A DNA stretch of 64,000 nt from Rhodosporidiobolus odoratus (taxonomy: Eukaryota; Basidiomycota; Microbotryomycetes; Sporidiobolales; Sporidiobolaceae). How positions within the stretch are numbered: the stretch's first letter is position 1; each line of letters begins with the position of its first letter. Position numbers and translations under genes: made by a program. A model generated the notes under the pieces. It was given only the letters and a program-made list of their open reading frames with translations. It did no database searches and had not been told where the DNA came from. This document shows positions 1 to 10,579 of the stretch, piece by piece. Location: NCBI GenBank assembly GCA_034387635.1, contig JAOANU010000004.1, positions 558,001 to 622,000 of the forward strand. Direction: 5' to 3'.

Positions 1-159
1 AGTGTAGCCGCAGACATGGTCTGTGACTTGCTCGGTGTACTCGAGGCGAGTGACGAACGAAAGAAGGACAACGGGAGGAGACAGACTGTCACATCGGCTG
101 TCGACAGCAACTCCAGCCTGTGTGAGGCTTTTCAAGCGGACAGTGAGAGCTTCTTTCAT
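1..159 (-). CDS. Partial CDS, N-terminus of an unidentified protein running off the left edge
   Basis: Reading leftward from an ATG whose complement is at 157-159, the minus strand stays open for 53 codons to the window edge. The peptide begins MKEALTVRLKSLTQAGV and contains LLSFVTRLEYTEQ, a composition typical of a folded protein and with no low-complexity bias. No domain can be assigned from so little sequence. It is head-to-head with the Sch9-like kinase gene, so 160-590 would be a shared promoter. It could also be only the first exon; no clear donor is seen before the edge. That it is a gene is inferred from the open frame and its composition. Confidence 0.5.
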   Translation of the reverse strand, partial: MKEALTVRLKSLTQAGVAVDSRCDSLSPPVVLLSFVTRLEYTEQVTDHVCGYT

Positions 160-590
160 AGTCGGTAGCCACTTATCTCGCGTCAGACGTTGAGGAAGAG
201 CGGGATTCAGGCGGTTGTAGATTTTTCCTTGCCCCACCCGGACAATAACTAAGACTTAGCCCGACCTCTCTGCACTCGACAGACTTGGGGACGTATATGG
301 ACGGCCGGGACAGGTTACAGAGCTACAGCAGAAGCCTGTGGCGCTCATGAAGAGGAAGAGGGAGAAGGGGCTGAGGTGAATCGCAAGGTCGGCCGGATTC
401 AAATTCATGACAACCAGCAATCTTGTCATTCCCTCGCTAGAACTGCTGCTGCTTGAATTGACTGTCGTGTAGTCTAGTCAGACCCTTACACTCAGGCCAA
501 GTACACTCCAGTCCATCACCTGCAGGTCCCTCAATCGACTTTGATCCCAGTTCGCCCTTCGTCTCACCACCTCATCCGCGGTCGTCTACC
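160..590. promoter_or_regulatory. Divergent intergenic region before the Sch9-like kinase gene
   Basis: About 430 bases separate the left-edge minus-strand start from the ATG at 591. The last ~100 bases are pyrimidine-rich and carry no long coding frame, which fits a promoter plus 5' leader. No specific factor site is claimed. Confidence 0.4.
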
Positions 591-3500
591 ATGCTCAAAG
601 GTTTCTTCGGAAGGGCTGATGACCAGGAGACTCCCAAAGCATCAGATAGGGCCAATCCTTTTGACTTCCTGTCCGCCGTCACCCCCTCCCGTAAGAACTC
701 GTCGGCGTCCACTTCCACCACGGTACCTTCCTCGCATGGTCAACCTCAACCTCAACCTGTAACCAGCACTCCCCCCTTGAAACCGTCGCCATCCTACTCC
801 GGGTCCTTGAGTGCAGGTGCTGCAGGTGGATTCTTTGGGGCTGGCACCGAGCCTTCGACGCCCGGCGCTTCTACGCCAGTTACGCCGGGTGGGGCTAGAA
901 GTCAACCCACAACAGGTGCGTCGTCAACTGCCTCTCAGACCCTCCTTTCTCCTGCCCGCACCGCTTGACCCGTCATAGATTAGACCCGGCACTGCGCCGG
1001 CAAGCGTTGCGAAAAGCTCTGCGAAGCCTCCGTGGACTTGTGACTGACGCATCTATTCAACTCTATGCACCCCTGTCCGCCTCCGCCTCGTGCCCCACTT
1101 TTCTCCTCGTCCCACCGCCCGTTTCTCCCGCTGCCCGCCGTCCTGCTGCCGTTCTCCCCCCCTTTCGGGCTCACGAAACCCTCGAAACAAACAACCCCAC
1201 TCATGCCCAACCTGACGCCCTCTGCCGCTCAACCCATTGGGCGCCGCGGTCGACGCGCCGCCTTCAACGAATCACCACCTCTCGAACCCGCATCTTCTTC
1301 CTCCGCCTCGACCGATACTACCATCACCACTCCCGACACTTGCCCTCCCGTCCCGGCTGGTCTCACTCGGAAATGGTCCTTCGATTCCATCTCGCCTCCT
1401 CCTTACTCCTGTTCCGCTGCATCGCCTCCCTCCGTAGCCGTCTCGACCAACGAACCCGATTTCTCCTTCACCACTCAACCTTCCGCCCTCACGCGTCGCC
1501 AAACCACCCAATCTGCACCTCGAGGCAAACTCACCGTCAAGCTCATTGCCGCTCGACACCTCTCAGCCCCCTCACCCGCCTCGCGACCGTACGTCGTCGT
1601 CACGTTCGACCAGAACGAGTTTGTCTCGCGCGAACCGATTCACGAGGAGGCGGAAGATGCGGTTGGCGTGGCTAAACCGAAACCGTCTCAGCTCGTCGCG
1701 CTGCAAGAGCAGGGCAAGCCTGAAGGCTTGGCACCCACTGTCTTGCCAGCGACTCCCAGTGGTGGACCTAATCCGGAAGAAAAGAATGGCGACGACTCAC
1801 CTGCGCGGTTAGCGACGCCCAGTACGAGCGGAATGGCCTTGCCGATGAGCAAGAGCCCGTCGAGCGGGATTGGACGAACGCTGGAGGAGTACCAACAGAA
1901 CGGTTCTGCGGAGACGAAGGAGAAGCCGGCGCGACCAGCGCTGCAACCGGTCGATACGAGCGTCTGGAGCCCGTCGGATGACCCGACAACCCCTACCGGT
2001 GCGCCAAGAAGTGGCATCCTGGGCGCACCGGACGATGACATGGCGTACAACCCGACCTGGAAGCACGAAGCCCAGTTGTAAGCAGCCTCTCCCGATTCCT
2101 TGACTTTCTTGAGTGCGTCGCTCGTCAGAGCTGACTTTCCGTTCCCATCTCCAGCGATGTCATGAACGAGAAGAGTGTCATGCAGGTGCAGATCTACGAC
2201 CGGTCGATCGAGGAAGAGATGTTCCTCGGTTTCTGCGAGATGCGACCAAAACTCGCCAACAACCACACGGTTGATCAATGGTTCCCGTTCGTCGCTCTTC
2301 CATTCTTTAGGCATTCTTTGCGCACCTGCTCATACCCTTCGTCGTTTCGTTGTCAGGCTGGCTGCACGACCGGGAGAAGATCATGACGTGACGGGCGAGA
2401 TTCGCATTCAGATTCGCTATGAGAAGTTTGATGTGCGATAACTTTTCCTCTCTTCCCGACGTCGGTCCTGACTGATCCTTCTCTCATTGACAGGCCAAGC
2501 AAGGTCTACACCCGAACGACTTCGACTTCCTCCGCATGATTGGAAAGGGTACCTTCGGTCGCGTTTTCCAAGTCCGCAAAAAGGACACGAGGCGCATCTA
2601 CGCCATGAAGGTCCTTTCGAAGCGGGAAATCATCGCCAAGAAGGAAGTGGCGCACACGATTGGCGAGCGCAAGATTCTTCAACGGTCGAGCGATTCGCCG
2701 TTCCTCCTCGGTCTCAAGTTCTCGTTTCAGACCCAGGCGGATCTCTATCTCGTCATGGACTACAAGAGCGGAGGAGAGCTCTTCCATCATTTGCAGAAGG
2801 AGGGTCGGTTTACCGAAGATCGAGCGAGGTTCTACACTGCCGAGATTGTGTTGGCTTTCGAGCACTTGCACAAATTCGATATCGTCTACCGGTTCGTTTC
2901 CTCCTCTCCCTACTGCTCGAATGCATGCTCACTCCTCGCGCTTGCCCCGTAAGCGACCTGAAACCCGAAAACATCCTCCTCGATGCAACCGGCCACATCG
3001 TTCTCTGCGACTTTGGGCTCTCGAAACCCGACCTTCCCTCCGATGCCCTGACCAACACCTTCTGCGGCACGACCGAATACCTTGCACCCGAAGTGCTTCT
3101 CGACGATAATGGGTATAACAAGATTGTCGATTTCTGGAGCTTGGGAGTTTTGCTGTTTGAGATGTGCTGTGGATGGAGTCCGTTTTATGCGGAGGACACA
3201 CAGCAAATGTACAAGCTCATGTGCGTATCTTCCACTTTCGCTGAAGATACCCATCTTTCCCTTCTTGCATTTTCCTTGGGCATTTCTCGTTTCCCCTCTT
3301 CGATATGCTCGGGCTGTTGCGATCGGTCTCTTCGCCGTGCTGACGAGGTCTTTCGTGTGCAGCTGTTTCGGCAAGGTCAAGTTCCCTCGAGGGGTCATCG
3401 GCGAGGACGGCAAGCAGTTTGTCAAGGGGGTGAGTCGCTTCTGCAGTCGTTGTCCACGACCTTGCTCACCATAATTTATTTGCAACAGCTGCTCAACCGC

Positions 3501-4172
3501 AACCCGAAGCACCGCCTTGGTGCTCAACGAGATGCCGCCGAACTCAAAGAACACGCCTTCTTTAGCTCCATCGACTGGGAGCTTCTCGCCGCCCGCAAGA
3601 TCCCTCCGCCCTTCAAGCCTTACGTCGACTCGGACGAGTCTGTCGCCAACTTCGACCCTGAATTTACCGAAGCAAACCTGTTCGACGAGGCGCCGCACGA
3701 CGTCGACTTTGATGAGGGCGATCCGTCCGAGGATTGGCTCACCCAGGCGAGTGAGTTGGCTAAGGTGCAGCAGGAGAATGGAAAGGCTGTGCCGATGGAG
3801 ATCAAGTCGCAGAGGAAGGAGAGGCCTGCTGCCGCGCCGTTGACGAACTCCGTTCAAGAGAACTTCCGTGAGTCGCCGCCGCTCTCCTTCCACTTTCTTC
3901 GCACCGGCGTCTTCCTTTTGATCCTGCTGACCTCCGCTTCCTCAACTTCTTCGCTCGCAGGCGGCTTCACCTTCTCTGGCGAGGGCGACTCCCTCATTCA
4001 CAACGCCGCCGGCTCGCTAAGCCGTCTCCAAATGACCGACGACGATGGCGAGCCCGAACGAACGTCCAACTCTCGCAAATCTTCCGCTTCCTCCTCCTCG
4101 GGCAAGTCGGCAAAGTCTCCGCGAGACAGGATGCAGCACGACCAGGACGATGGATGGGAAGACGAGCGATAA
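591..4172 (+). CDS. SCH9: Sch9-type AGC serine/threonine kinase with N-terminal C2 domain
   Basis: This is a nutrient-signalling kinase; in yeast Sch9 is a TORC1 substrate controlling ribosome biogenesis, stress and lifespan. A C2-like region starts with GKLTVKLIAARHLS near 1527 and continues across introns at 2077-2154, about 2290-2365 and about 2431-2494. The kinase domain starts at ~2500 with the P-loop GKGTFGRVF, then YAMKVL (ATP lysine), YR-DLKPEN rebuilt across an intron at about 2891-2950, DFGLSK, and the activation loop NTFCGTTEYLAPEVLLD. The C-terminal hydrophobic motif FRGFTF is rebuilt across the intron 3869-3960 and resembles the FAGFTF motif of yeast Sch9. C2 plus kinase plus this motif distinguishes Sch9 from Ypk1. 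The N-terminus is uncertain: ATG 591 opens a plausible frame (MLKGFFGRADDQE), but joining it in phase needs a 522-nt intron (916-1437) that removes coding-looking sequence. ATG 1065 or 1203 are alternative starts. Confidence 0.9.
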
Positions 4173-5230
4173 TACCCTGTAACGTTGAGACGACGGCGGG
4201 CGAAGATCTACGTTACTTGCCGGAGGGTTGTTGCTCGATCGCTCTTTGAGCGTAGGCGACAGAGGGCGGAATGGCTGGTTTTTTCTTGGCGCAGTTACGG
4301 ACGCTTTTCTTACTCTTTCTTCCCTTTCCTTGTGCATGGTTTTATCCTCCAGCCCTACCGCTCTCCTCTCTCTCTTTTCAGCGACTCGCTCCTTCCTGCC
4401 CCCTTTTCCCCTCTCCTATCCATCCTTCTCCTTTCGCGATACCTCACACTATTTGCTTCCTTTGCTTCCCCTTCTCTTCCATATCGTCTCTAGTTATCAT
4501 CTCCCGCTCCTCTACTCTTACAGTCTAGTACATCGGCCGTCCCTACGCCTGTTCCCCGTTCCACTCTCGGCACCCTCCCCACTAAATAGCTTTTACATAC
4601 TCGCTTACTTCATATCTGTTTCCCTCTCTCTCTGTGTAGATCCGAGGCCTGTGGCCGCCTCGCCCCCCTTTCCCTCTCCGTTCTCCACCTACATCTCTTG
4701 CGCTGTATTTGCACTGTGGTACCACCGCCCCAGCGTGACTTGTCAAGCCGTTCTTGAATAGAAGAGGATTACAGCCTCGAGGCGCCAATCTCGGGTGCTC
4801 CTCGACACAAAGGCTGCGACAGAGTGGCTGATCCCTCTGGATTGAACGAGTAATTCGACTGACCTTGCACGCGGAAGTTTTTCGAGAACAAGTGGCGAGC
4901 TTGATCAAGCCGAGGGTCGGTCTCGCAGGTGAAAGCGAAGCGGTCTGCGTTGCAGGACCTCTCAACCTCGAACAAAGCTGATTACGAGGAGGTACTCTCA
5001 AGGGAGAAGTGCCAGCGGCGAGTGGCTTGCTTATGAGGGCGAGCACACAGACAGAACAGATCAGGAGTAAGAAAGCAAGGAAGCGGTACCCGTCCTCGAT
5101 CGCAAGTACCTCCAGGAAGAGCTTAACGGAGCAGGTATTTGCGATTGTCCAACTGCATCGTATAAAGTTTCGAGCCCGAGCAAGAATGACTGCTTTTCGA
5201 TTGCATCCCCGTCTACGGCGAGTCCCAAAC
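4173..5230. other. Convergent 3' region between kinase and NAC-alpha genes; CT-rich
   Basis: Both flanking genes end here, so this holds two 3' UTRs. From about 4285 to 4700 the plus strand is strikingly pyrimidine-rich with almost no purine runs, giving open but meaningless frames. A minus-strand frame at 4582-5250 is open but has no coding-like character and overlaps the end of the NAC-alpha gene. No RNA gene is recognised. Confidence 0.5.
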
Positions 5231-6124
5231 CTACGACGAGGTGTTGGCATCGAGGATGGCCTGGACGATGTCGCCGTTGGTAGTCTTGAGCGCCTTGATG
5301 GCTGCAGGTAGCGGAGGGTGTAAGCACGAATTCCGACAAGGCCAGACGGAAGGGGGACAAACCTTGTTCTCGGGAGCAGTTGGCCTGAAGAAGGTCAACG
5401 TCAGTCTTATAAATATGAAGTGGATGAGGGAAGCTTCGAATAGCGTACCTGCTGCATGACGACGTTGACTGAGGCAAAATAGAGTAAGGCGTCAACATAG
5501 GCAACAGATAGTCAAGATTGGGACAGGTAACTCACTATCCGCCTCATCGAGACCCTCTTCGCTGGCTTCACCCTCAGCAGCTCCCTCCTCACCCTTGGAA
5601 GCCTGCGAGGCAGCCTGAAGAGCGGCCTGCTGCTGCTGGGCGAGCTGCTCCTGCTGAGCGAGCTGAGCGAACTGGGGCATGCCAGCGTTGGGGTCTTCTG
5701 GCTTGGCCTCGCCGAAGACGATGTAGCAGTCCGAGGCGGGGCTGTTGAGCAGGCAGAAAAGGTGTTAGCAGAGCACAATAGAAACGAAAAAAACAAAGGA
5801 AAGAGACGAACGACTTGTAGACCTCCGGGTTGGAGACGACAAAGAGCGCCTGCACGAGCATAGCGCGTTAGCCTACACTATTGCGTAGAAGGGCGGCAGC
5901 GAGAGTTAGCATGCGTTCTTCGGGCGGCGGATCACGACGCGGGTAACACCCTCGATTTTCTTGAGGCCGAGCTTGGAGAGGGCTGCGAGCCGACAAAGTC
6001 AGTATAAGAGGCGTGGAGCTCGAGACTGAATCGAGTTACCCTTCCTGGCCTTGGTCTCGCCGCGACCCAAAGCGGAGTTGGCGTCGGCGGTGAGGCCGTT
6101 CTCGAGGGCTTGGTCGGAGGACAT
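5231..6124 (-). CDS. EGD2: Nascent polypeptide-associated complex subunit alpha
   Basis: The product is the alpha subunit of NAC, the ribosome-bound heterodimer that shields nascent chains near the exit tunnel. Read on the minus strand from ATG 6124, it begins MSSDQALENGLTADAN. The NAC domain is spread over several exons (EGVTRVVIRRPKN, then LFVVSNPEVYKS, then SDCYIVFGEAKPED). A Gln/Ala-rich linker follows at about 5580-5680. The C-terminal UBA-like helix is VNVVMQQANCSREQ followed by ALKTTNGDIVQAILDAN, ending at TAG 5231-5233. The UBA domain is the feature separating the alpha from the beta subunit. The gene has at least six exons, including one of about 22 nt (ANCSREQ). It is divergent from PPX1, about 440 bp apart. 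Family identification is firm; internal exon limits are read by eye. Confidence 0.92.
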
Positions 6125-6560
6125 GGTGTGTCTGTCGATCAAGAGCTGTCAGTCTCTGTGCCAGACGTCTCGCAAGGCTGGAAGAGCGATGCTGGCGCGG
6201 TATGGGATTCGAGACGAGATGAAGGTGGGAGAGGACGATGTCGACTTTACAGCCACGGGGCGAGCAGCGACGAGCGATCAGTTGTTTGATAGACCAGACT
6301 CACTTGTTAAGGGGTGGTAAGAAACTAGTTCAAGCGAGAGCGCGAGGTTGTAAGAACAGAACGATCGAGGTCACTCTCTGCCCATTTTCAACGTGAACCC
6401 TTCATTGCCAGTCAAGCTGGAGGAAAGGCTACTCTGTCTACTCGCAGTCATACTCTCGACCGTCTTGCTCAGTCTCACCGCGACCGACGCACTCGCCGAC
6501 GACAACCTGCTGCCCTCTCGCTTCCTCCGCACCTCGGCGCAACTCTTGCGACCGTACACC
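6125..6560. promoter_or_regulatory. Divergent promoter between NAC-alpha and PPX1
   Basis: About 436 bases lie between the two start codons. A frame in phase with PPX1 stays open leftward to about 6393 and would add a hydrophobic leader, but it contains no ATG before 6561, so it is treated as 5' UTR. No specific site is claimed. Confidence 0.4.
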
Positions 6561-7932
6561 ATGACTCAGCCAGTTAGCTCGTTCACTCAGCAGCTCAAGA
6601 GCCGCAAGGAGACCTTTCTAGCCGAGCTCAACAGCGGAAAGTCCCTGGCAAACTGGACTGTAGCTGTCGGAAACGAAGCCGGAGGTGCGTTTTTCTCACC
6701 CTTGTCTGCCTACTCCCTCCTCATCGTTAGCCGTTCGACACGTAGATCTCGACTCCTTGGCATCCGCACTTGCCTACGCCCACTTCGCCACGCAACGGGA
6801 AGTCACATCTCGGCACTACGTCCCCCTCATCCTCACCGCACGTTCCGATCTTGCCCTCCGGCCCGAGAACACGGAAGCCCTCGCAGCTGCCGGCGTCACC
6901 AACGACTCGCTCCTCACCATCGACGACCTGCCCATATCTAGCCAAGCCACCCTCGACGCATCCTTTGCGCTTGTCGACCACAACGTCCTTCTTCCCTCTT
7001 TCCGGTCCGCGCCAGATACGGTGGAAGACGAGGACGACGACCGCAAGGTGGACGCCATCATCGATCATCATGCAGACGAAGGTCGGCACCTCGCCGCCTC
7101 TCCGCGCCTTCTCCAGCCTGTCGGTTCCTGCGCCGCACTCGTCACTTCGCACTTTACCTCTTCCTTCGCTCCTTCCCTGTCCGATATCTCCATTCCTTCC
7201 CCGCTCGCCGACCTGATGCTTTCCGCTATCTTAATCGATACCAACCTCCGCCCAACCGCTGACGGCGGCAAAGCGACCGAAGCCGACCTTTCCGCCGTGA
7301 ATTTCCTCCTCCCCTACTCCACCTTCGCCACTTCTACCGCTCAATCCTCACTCCCTGCCTCTTCGACCGTTGCTCTCGAAGCCCTGCAACAGCGCAACGA
7401 CTACCTCTCGGCAAAGAAGAACGACGTCAGCTCCCTCTCAGGTCGAGACCTCCTCCGGCGCGATTACAAAGAATACTCCGAAGGTGGAATTCGCTACGGA
7501 CTCTCGACTGTACCGCTTCCATTGTCTGTGTGGCTCGACAAGTCTACGGCTCAAAGTGGCGCGGAGAAATGGGAGTTGGTGTTGGAGGATACCAGGAGAT
7601 GGATGGAGGAGAGGGGACTCGCATTGGCGGGAGTATTGACGAGCTATACACATATCAAGAAGTCGGGGAAGGAAGGGAAGCATAGGAGGGAGTTGTTGCT
7701 TGTCTCGAAGGCGGAGAATGGGAAGCTAGACGGGGTGTTCGAGAGGATTGAGGGGGACGAAGTGCTGCAGCTGGAGGAGTGGCGGGACTACGAGGACTTT
7801 CCGAGGCAAGAAGGGCAAGATGGGAATGAGAGGTGGAGAGTTTGGCAGCAGGGCAATGCGAAGGCGACGAGGAAACAGGTTGCGCCGGTGCTGAAGAGCC
7901 TGGTGCTGGAAGCAGTGGGTGTACAGCAATAG
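6561..7932 (+). CDS. PPX1: Exopolyphosphatase, DHH/DHHA2 family
   Basis: The predicted enzyme hydrolyses terminal phosphates from inorganic polyphosphate. Two exons, 6561-6684 and 6746-7932, join in phase to give 436 residues, close to yeast Ppx1. The junction rebuilds VGNEAGDLDSLAS, the conserved N-terminal metal-binding segment (GNE...D-x-DS). Downstream are FALVDHN and IIDHHADEG, the DHH signature, then LQPVGSCAALV and ILIDTNL. The C-terminal half corresponds to DHHA2 (VLTSYTHIKKSG). All expected metal ligands appear present. The start was chosen because 6561 is the first in-frame ATG and the family needs only a short N-terminal lead. The ORF could be read further upstream without an ATG, which would add a leader-like sequence. 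Inorganic pyrophosphatases of the same fold are shorter and less likely. Confidence 0.9.
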
Positions 7933-8167
7933 CGGGTCAGTCTTGTTCTGTTCTTGATCTTACTTGCGGTTTTCCGTGCAGTGACAATGAGAAGTCTGTG
8001 TAGCATATGCTTCATCTAGTTGCGACAGTTGTGCTCCGTTTTCTCCTCCCCCACCCTTTGTCTAACTCGCCGACCTAGATAAGCTCGCGGGCTTCCAATC
8101 TCCCACCTGCGGTTCGTCCTCGCCGGGTATCATGGTCCTCGGGTATCTTGCGTTGTATGGACGACGC

Positions 8168-8584
8168 TCAATCTTTCGCACCAACTGCTTCGCCTAAGCC
8201 TTCTTTGCCCGTCGCCTTGAACTGCGCCGGTTCATTCCCACGGAAGCGTTTCCTGCAAGGTATATCACGTAAGTACAGCTCCAGGCCAGGCAACGTAAGA
8301 ACAAAGAATGAAACAACGAACCGCATGTCAAGCTGTAGAAAAGGCAAAAAGAGAAAAGTCAATAAAGCTTTCCTTCTTCCTGTCAGATAAAGAAAAGACC
8401 CCGAACGCACCATTCCCCTCTTACATTCAAAGAAGCTCTTCCTCAACAGTTGGCACTCCTCTGGTAGCTCATCGACGTGATCCTTCAAGCATTCCTGAGG
8501 TGACCTTGGGGGGTCGGATCGGAGGACGCAGTCTGATTTGAGGATGCACTTGGCAAGGGCGTCGCGGATACCTTTGCAGGACAT
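8168..8584 (-). CDS. PET191: Cytochrome c oxidase assembly protein, Pet191/COA5
   Basis: This is a small twin-CX9C-type protein of the mitochondrial intermembrane space needed for complex IV assembly. From ATG 8584 it reads MSCKGIRDALAKCILKSDC, then SPQECL, LPEECQLLRKSFFECKRGM. A first intron is followed by an 11-nt micro-exon (8322-8332) coding LDM plus part of Arg. A second intron leads to the last exon, KRFRGNEP, ending in GLGEAVGAKD and TGA at 8168-8170. The order CKRG...LDMRKRFRGN matches the family and proves the micro-exon, because skipping it breaks the motif. The product is about 89 residues. It is divergent from IBA57, sharing a short promoter with a CCAAT box. Confidence 0.9.
   Translation of the reverse strand: MSCKGIRDALAKCILKSDCVLRSDPPRSPQECLKDHVDELPEECQLLRKSFFECKRGMVRSGSFLYLTGRRKALLTFLFLPFLQLDMRFVVSFFVLTLPGLELYLRDIPCRKRFRGNEPAQFKATGKEGLGEAVGAKD
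8322..8332 (-). other. PET191: 11-nt micro-exon of PET191
   Basis: The minus strand reads TTTTCTACAG, then CTTGACATGCG, then GTTCGTTG: an acceptor, 11 coding bases and a donor. Joined in phase it supplies Leu-Asp-Met and the first two bases of Arg in the conserved LDMRKRFRGN segment. Confidence 0.8.
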
Positions 8585-8847
8585 TGCAGCTTATTTAAGC
8601 GTGTCTAGAGTGGGCGGGGGGGCAAGGGGAAGGTGAGACTGATGAAGAGAAGCGGGGTGGGAGAGGATCGGCGACGACGGATCGAGACTGCCAATGCAAG
8701 GTTTTGTTGGTGGTGCTTGATATGCTCTGGAGGTTTCTGCAGGCTTTCGAGGCGTTCCGAGGTGTACGATGAGAGTTATCGATGACCAACCCGCAACTTC
8801 ACTTTCGGAACCCTTTAGCTACCTCGCTACACCCAGTACCCGCTTGC
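8585..8847. promoter_or_regulatory. Bidirectional promoter of PET191 and IBA57 with a CCAAT box
   Basis: Only about 200-260 bases separate the start codons of two mitochondrial biogenesis genes. CCAAT occurs at 8691-8695, roughly central. In fungi CCAAT boxes are bound by the HAP complex, which activates respiratory genes; its use here is inference. A G-rich run lies near 8618-8632. Confidence 0.45.
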
Positions 8848-10302
8848 ATGACGCTGTTGACACCGCTGCGAGTCGCACGTCCACCGCCCTGCACCTGTGC
8901 TTTCTCCCGCCGTGCCTTCTCGTCCTCCACCCTTCCTGCAGCCCCTCCCTACCTCTACACTCCCCTACCAGATCGAGCATTGCTATCCGTACAGGGCGCC
9001 GACGCACAAAACTTCCTACAAGGTCTCGTATCAAATGACGTCCGGCGGCTAGCTCAACCGGGCAAGGAGGACGACAAGCAACGGGTACTGTACGCTAACA
9101 TTCTCAAGGCAGACGTGCGTACTTCCCTTCTGGTTTCGTGTCCTTCTGTTGTGCGCTGAGACTTTGTCAGCAGGGCCGCTACATGCACGACGTCATGCTC
9201 TACCCTCCACCGCCGTCTTCTTCGTCCGACCCTTCCGTACCCTCTTACCTCCTCGAGCATTCCTCCTCCTTTACCCCCTCCCTGCGCACCTACTTCAAAA
9301 GACACGTCCTCCGATCAAAGATGAAGTTGGGGAAGGCAGCAGAAACAGATAACGAAGTGACGGCTGCTTGGCGGAATCTGGGCGAGGAGAGCACGCCGGA
9401 AGAGGTGAAAGAGGCGGAGCGATGGCTTGAAGAGCAGAAGGCGGGGTTGGACCCGAGGGTGCTTGGCATGGGATATCGTTGGATTGCGTCAAGAGACGGG
9501 GAGAAGCGTACGCGGCATTTTCTACCTCGTCGACGACGACCTTCCTAACTCACCTTTTCACCCTCCATAGCGCCACCTGAGCTTTTCAAGCCCGTCCACC
9601 CCGCTCATTTCCAACTTCATCGCCTCGTCCACGGTATCCCTGAAGGACCAGCCGATTTCCCCGCTTTACCGCTCGAGGCAAATATCGACTTCATGAACGG
9701 GGTGGACTACCGCAAGGGTTGCTATGTTGGGCAAGAGCTGACGGCAAGGACACACCACAAGGGAATCGTAAGAAAGCGAGGGGTCGTGTTCAGGCTCTTT
9801 AGGGAAGGAGAAGAGTACGTACCCAAGTATCGACTTCTTCGCTGCGTCCCGCTGATTCTCTCCCTTCTCCCGCAGTATCCCCACCGAAATCCTCCCCTCG
9901 TCTTCCCCTTCCTCTCTAGTCCCATACCCCAATCTCTTCCCCCTCCCCCCTCCCGGCTCGACCCTAACCCTCCTCAACTCGTCCTCTTCCCGCCCGCGAG
10001 CTTCAGGAAAACTCGGTTCTTCCCTCCCGCTTGTCTCGCCGTCGGGCGTCTCAACTCTTGCACTCGCCTTTGGCTCCGTCAGGGTGGATCATCTCGGCGA
10101 GGGAAACGGCGCCGATGATGGAGTGTTTGTGGTGAAGGTTTCGGTCGAGGACGGAAAGGTCGGAGAGGGGAAGGAAGCGCCTGAGGTCGGAGATGGAGCG
10201 GGCGAGGCTGGAGAAGCCGGAGGAAGGTGGCTTGCGAAGGCTTTCATGCCCGAGTGGTTGGCATGGAAATTGGAGGAGGAGCAATTGAGTAAGGGACTGT
10301 GA
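8848..10302 (+). CDS. IBA57: Iba57-type iron-sulfur assembly protein (GcvT/CAF17 family)
   Basis: The predicted mitochondrial matrix protein acts in maturation of [4Fe-4S] clusters for aconitase-like and radical-SAM enzymes. The N-terminus [13 protein letters not shown] followed by [10 protein letters not shown] is a typical mitochondrial presequence. The folate-binding-like domain begins [20 protein letters not shown]. After introns at 9115-9173, about 9508-9570 and about 9815-9877, the diagnostic motif [20 protein letters not shown] sits at 9703-9762; KGCYVGQE is the CAF17/YgfZ signature. The C-terminal barrel and a tail ending [15 protein letters not shown] finish at TGA 10302. An in-frame ATG at 8782 would add 22 residues; 8848 was preferred because it places the presequence at the very start. 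GcvT itself lacks KGCYVGQE, so Iba57 is favoured. Confidence 0.88.
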
Positions 10303-10579
10303 GGTTTTAGGAAACAAGGGAGAAGTAGCACGGTTGGAGCTGGGGAGACATTCACGTAAATCAGCCGCCAGGCACATACTCGATGGCGCTGTGCTCTGAA
10401 AAGTGAGCTGTGTGCGTTTGCGGTGCGAGACGCGCCGCTCGCGCGGAGTATCAGCCAGTCGAGGGTGCCGCCGTGGCGCCGTATCCCTAGCGCTCGGTCC
10501 CCTTGCTGTTCCTCCTATAAGTAGCCTATTGAGGCTGTAAGCATCTGGAAGGACCATTGGCATGACGGGTAAAGCGACG
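10303..10579. other. Intergenic, 3' of IBA57
   Basis: This stretch shows no coding frame of interest and runs directly into the dispersed repeat. It is probably the IBA57 3' UTR. Confidence 0.4.

Noticed and set aside
4582..5250. 222-codon minus-strand open frame after the Sch9 kinase gene
   Set aside because: Composition is not protein-like, it overlaps the 3' end of the NAC-alpha gene, and part is the complement of a CT-rich tract.
6393..6560. N-terminal extension of PPX1 with a leader-like hydrophobic run
   Set aside because: No ATG occurs in this frame before 6561; the open frame begins at a GTG and the family does not need an extension.
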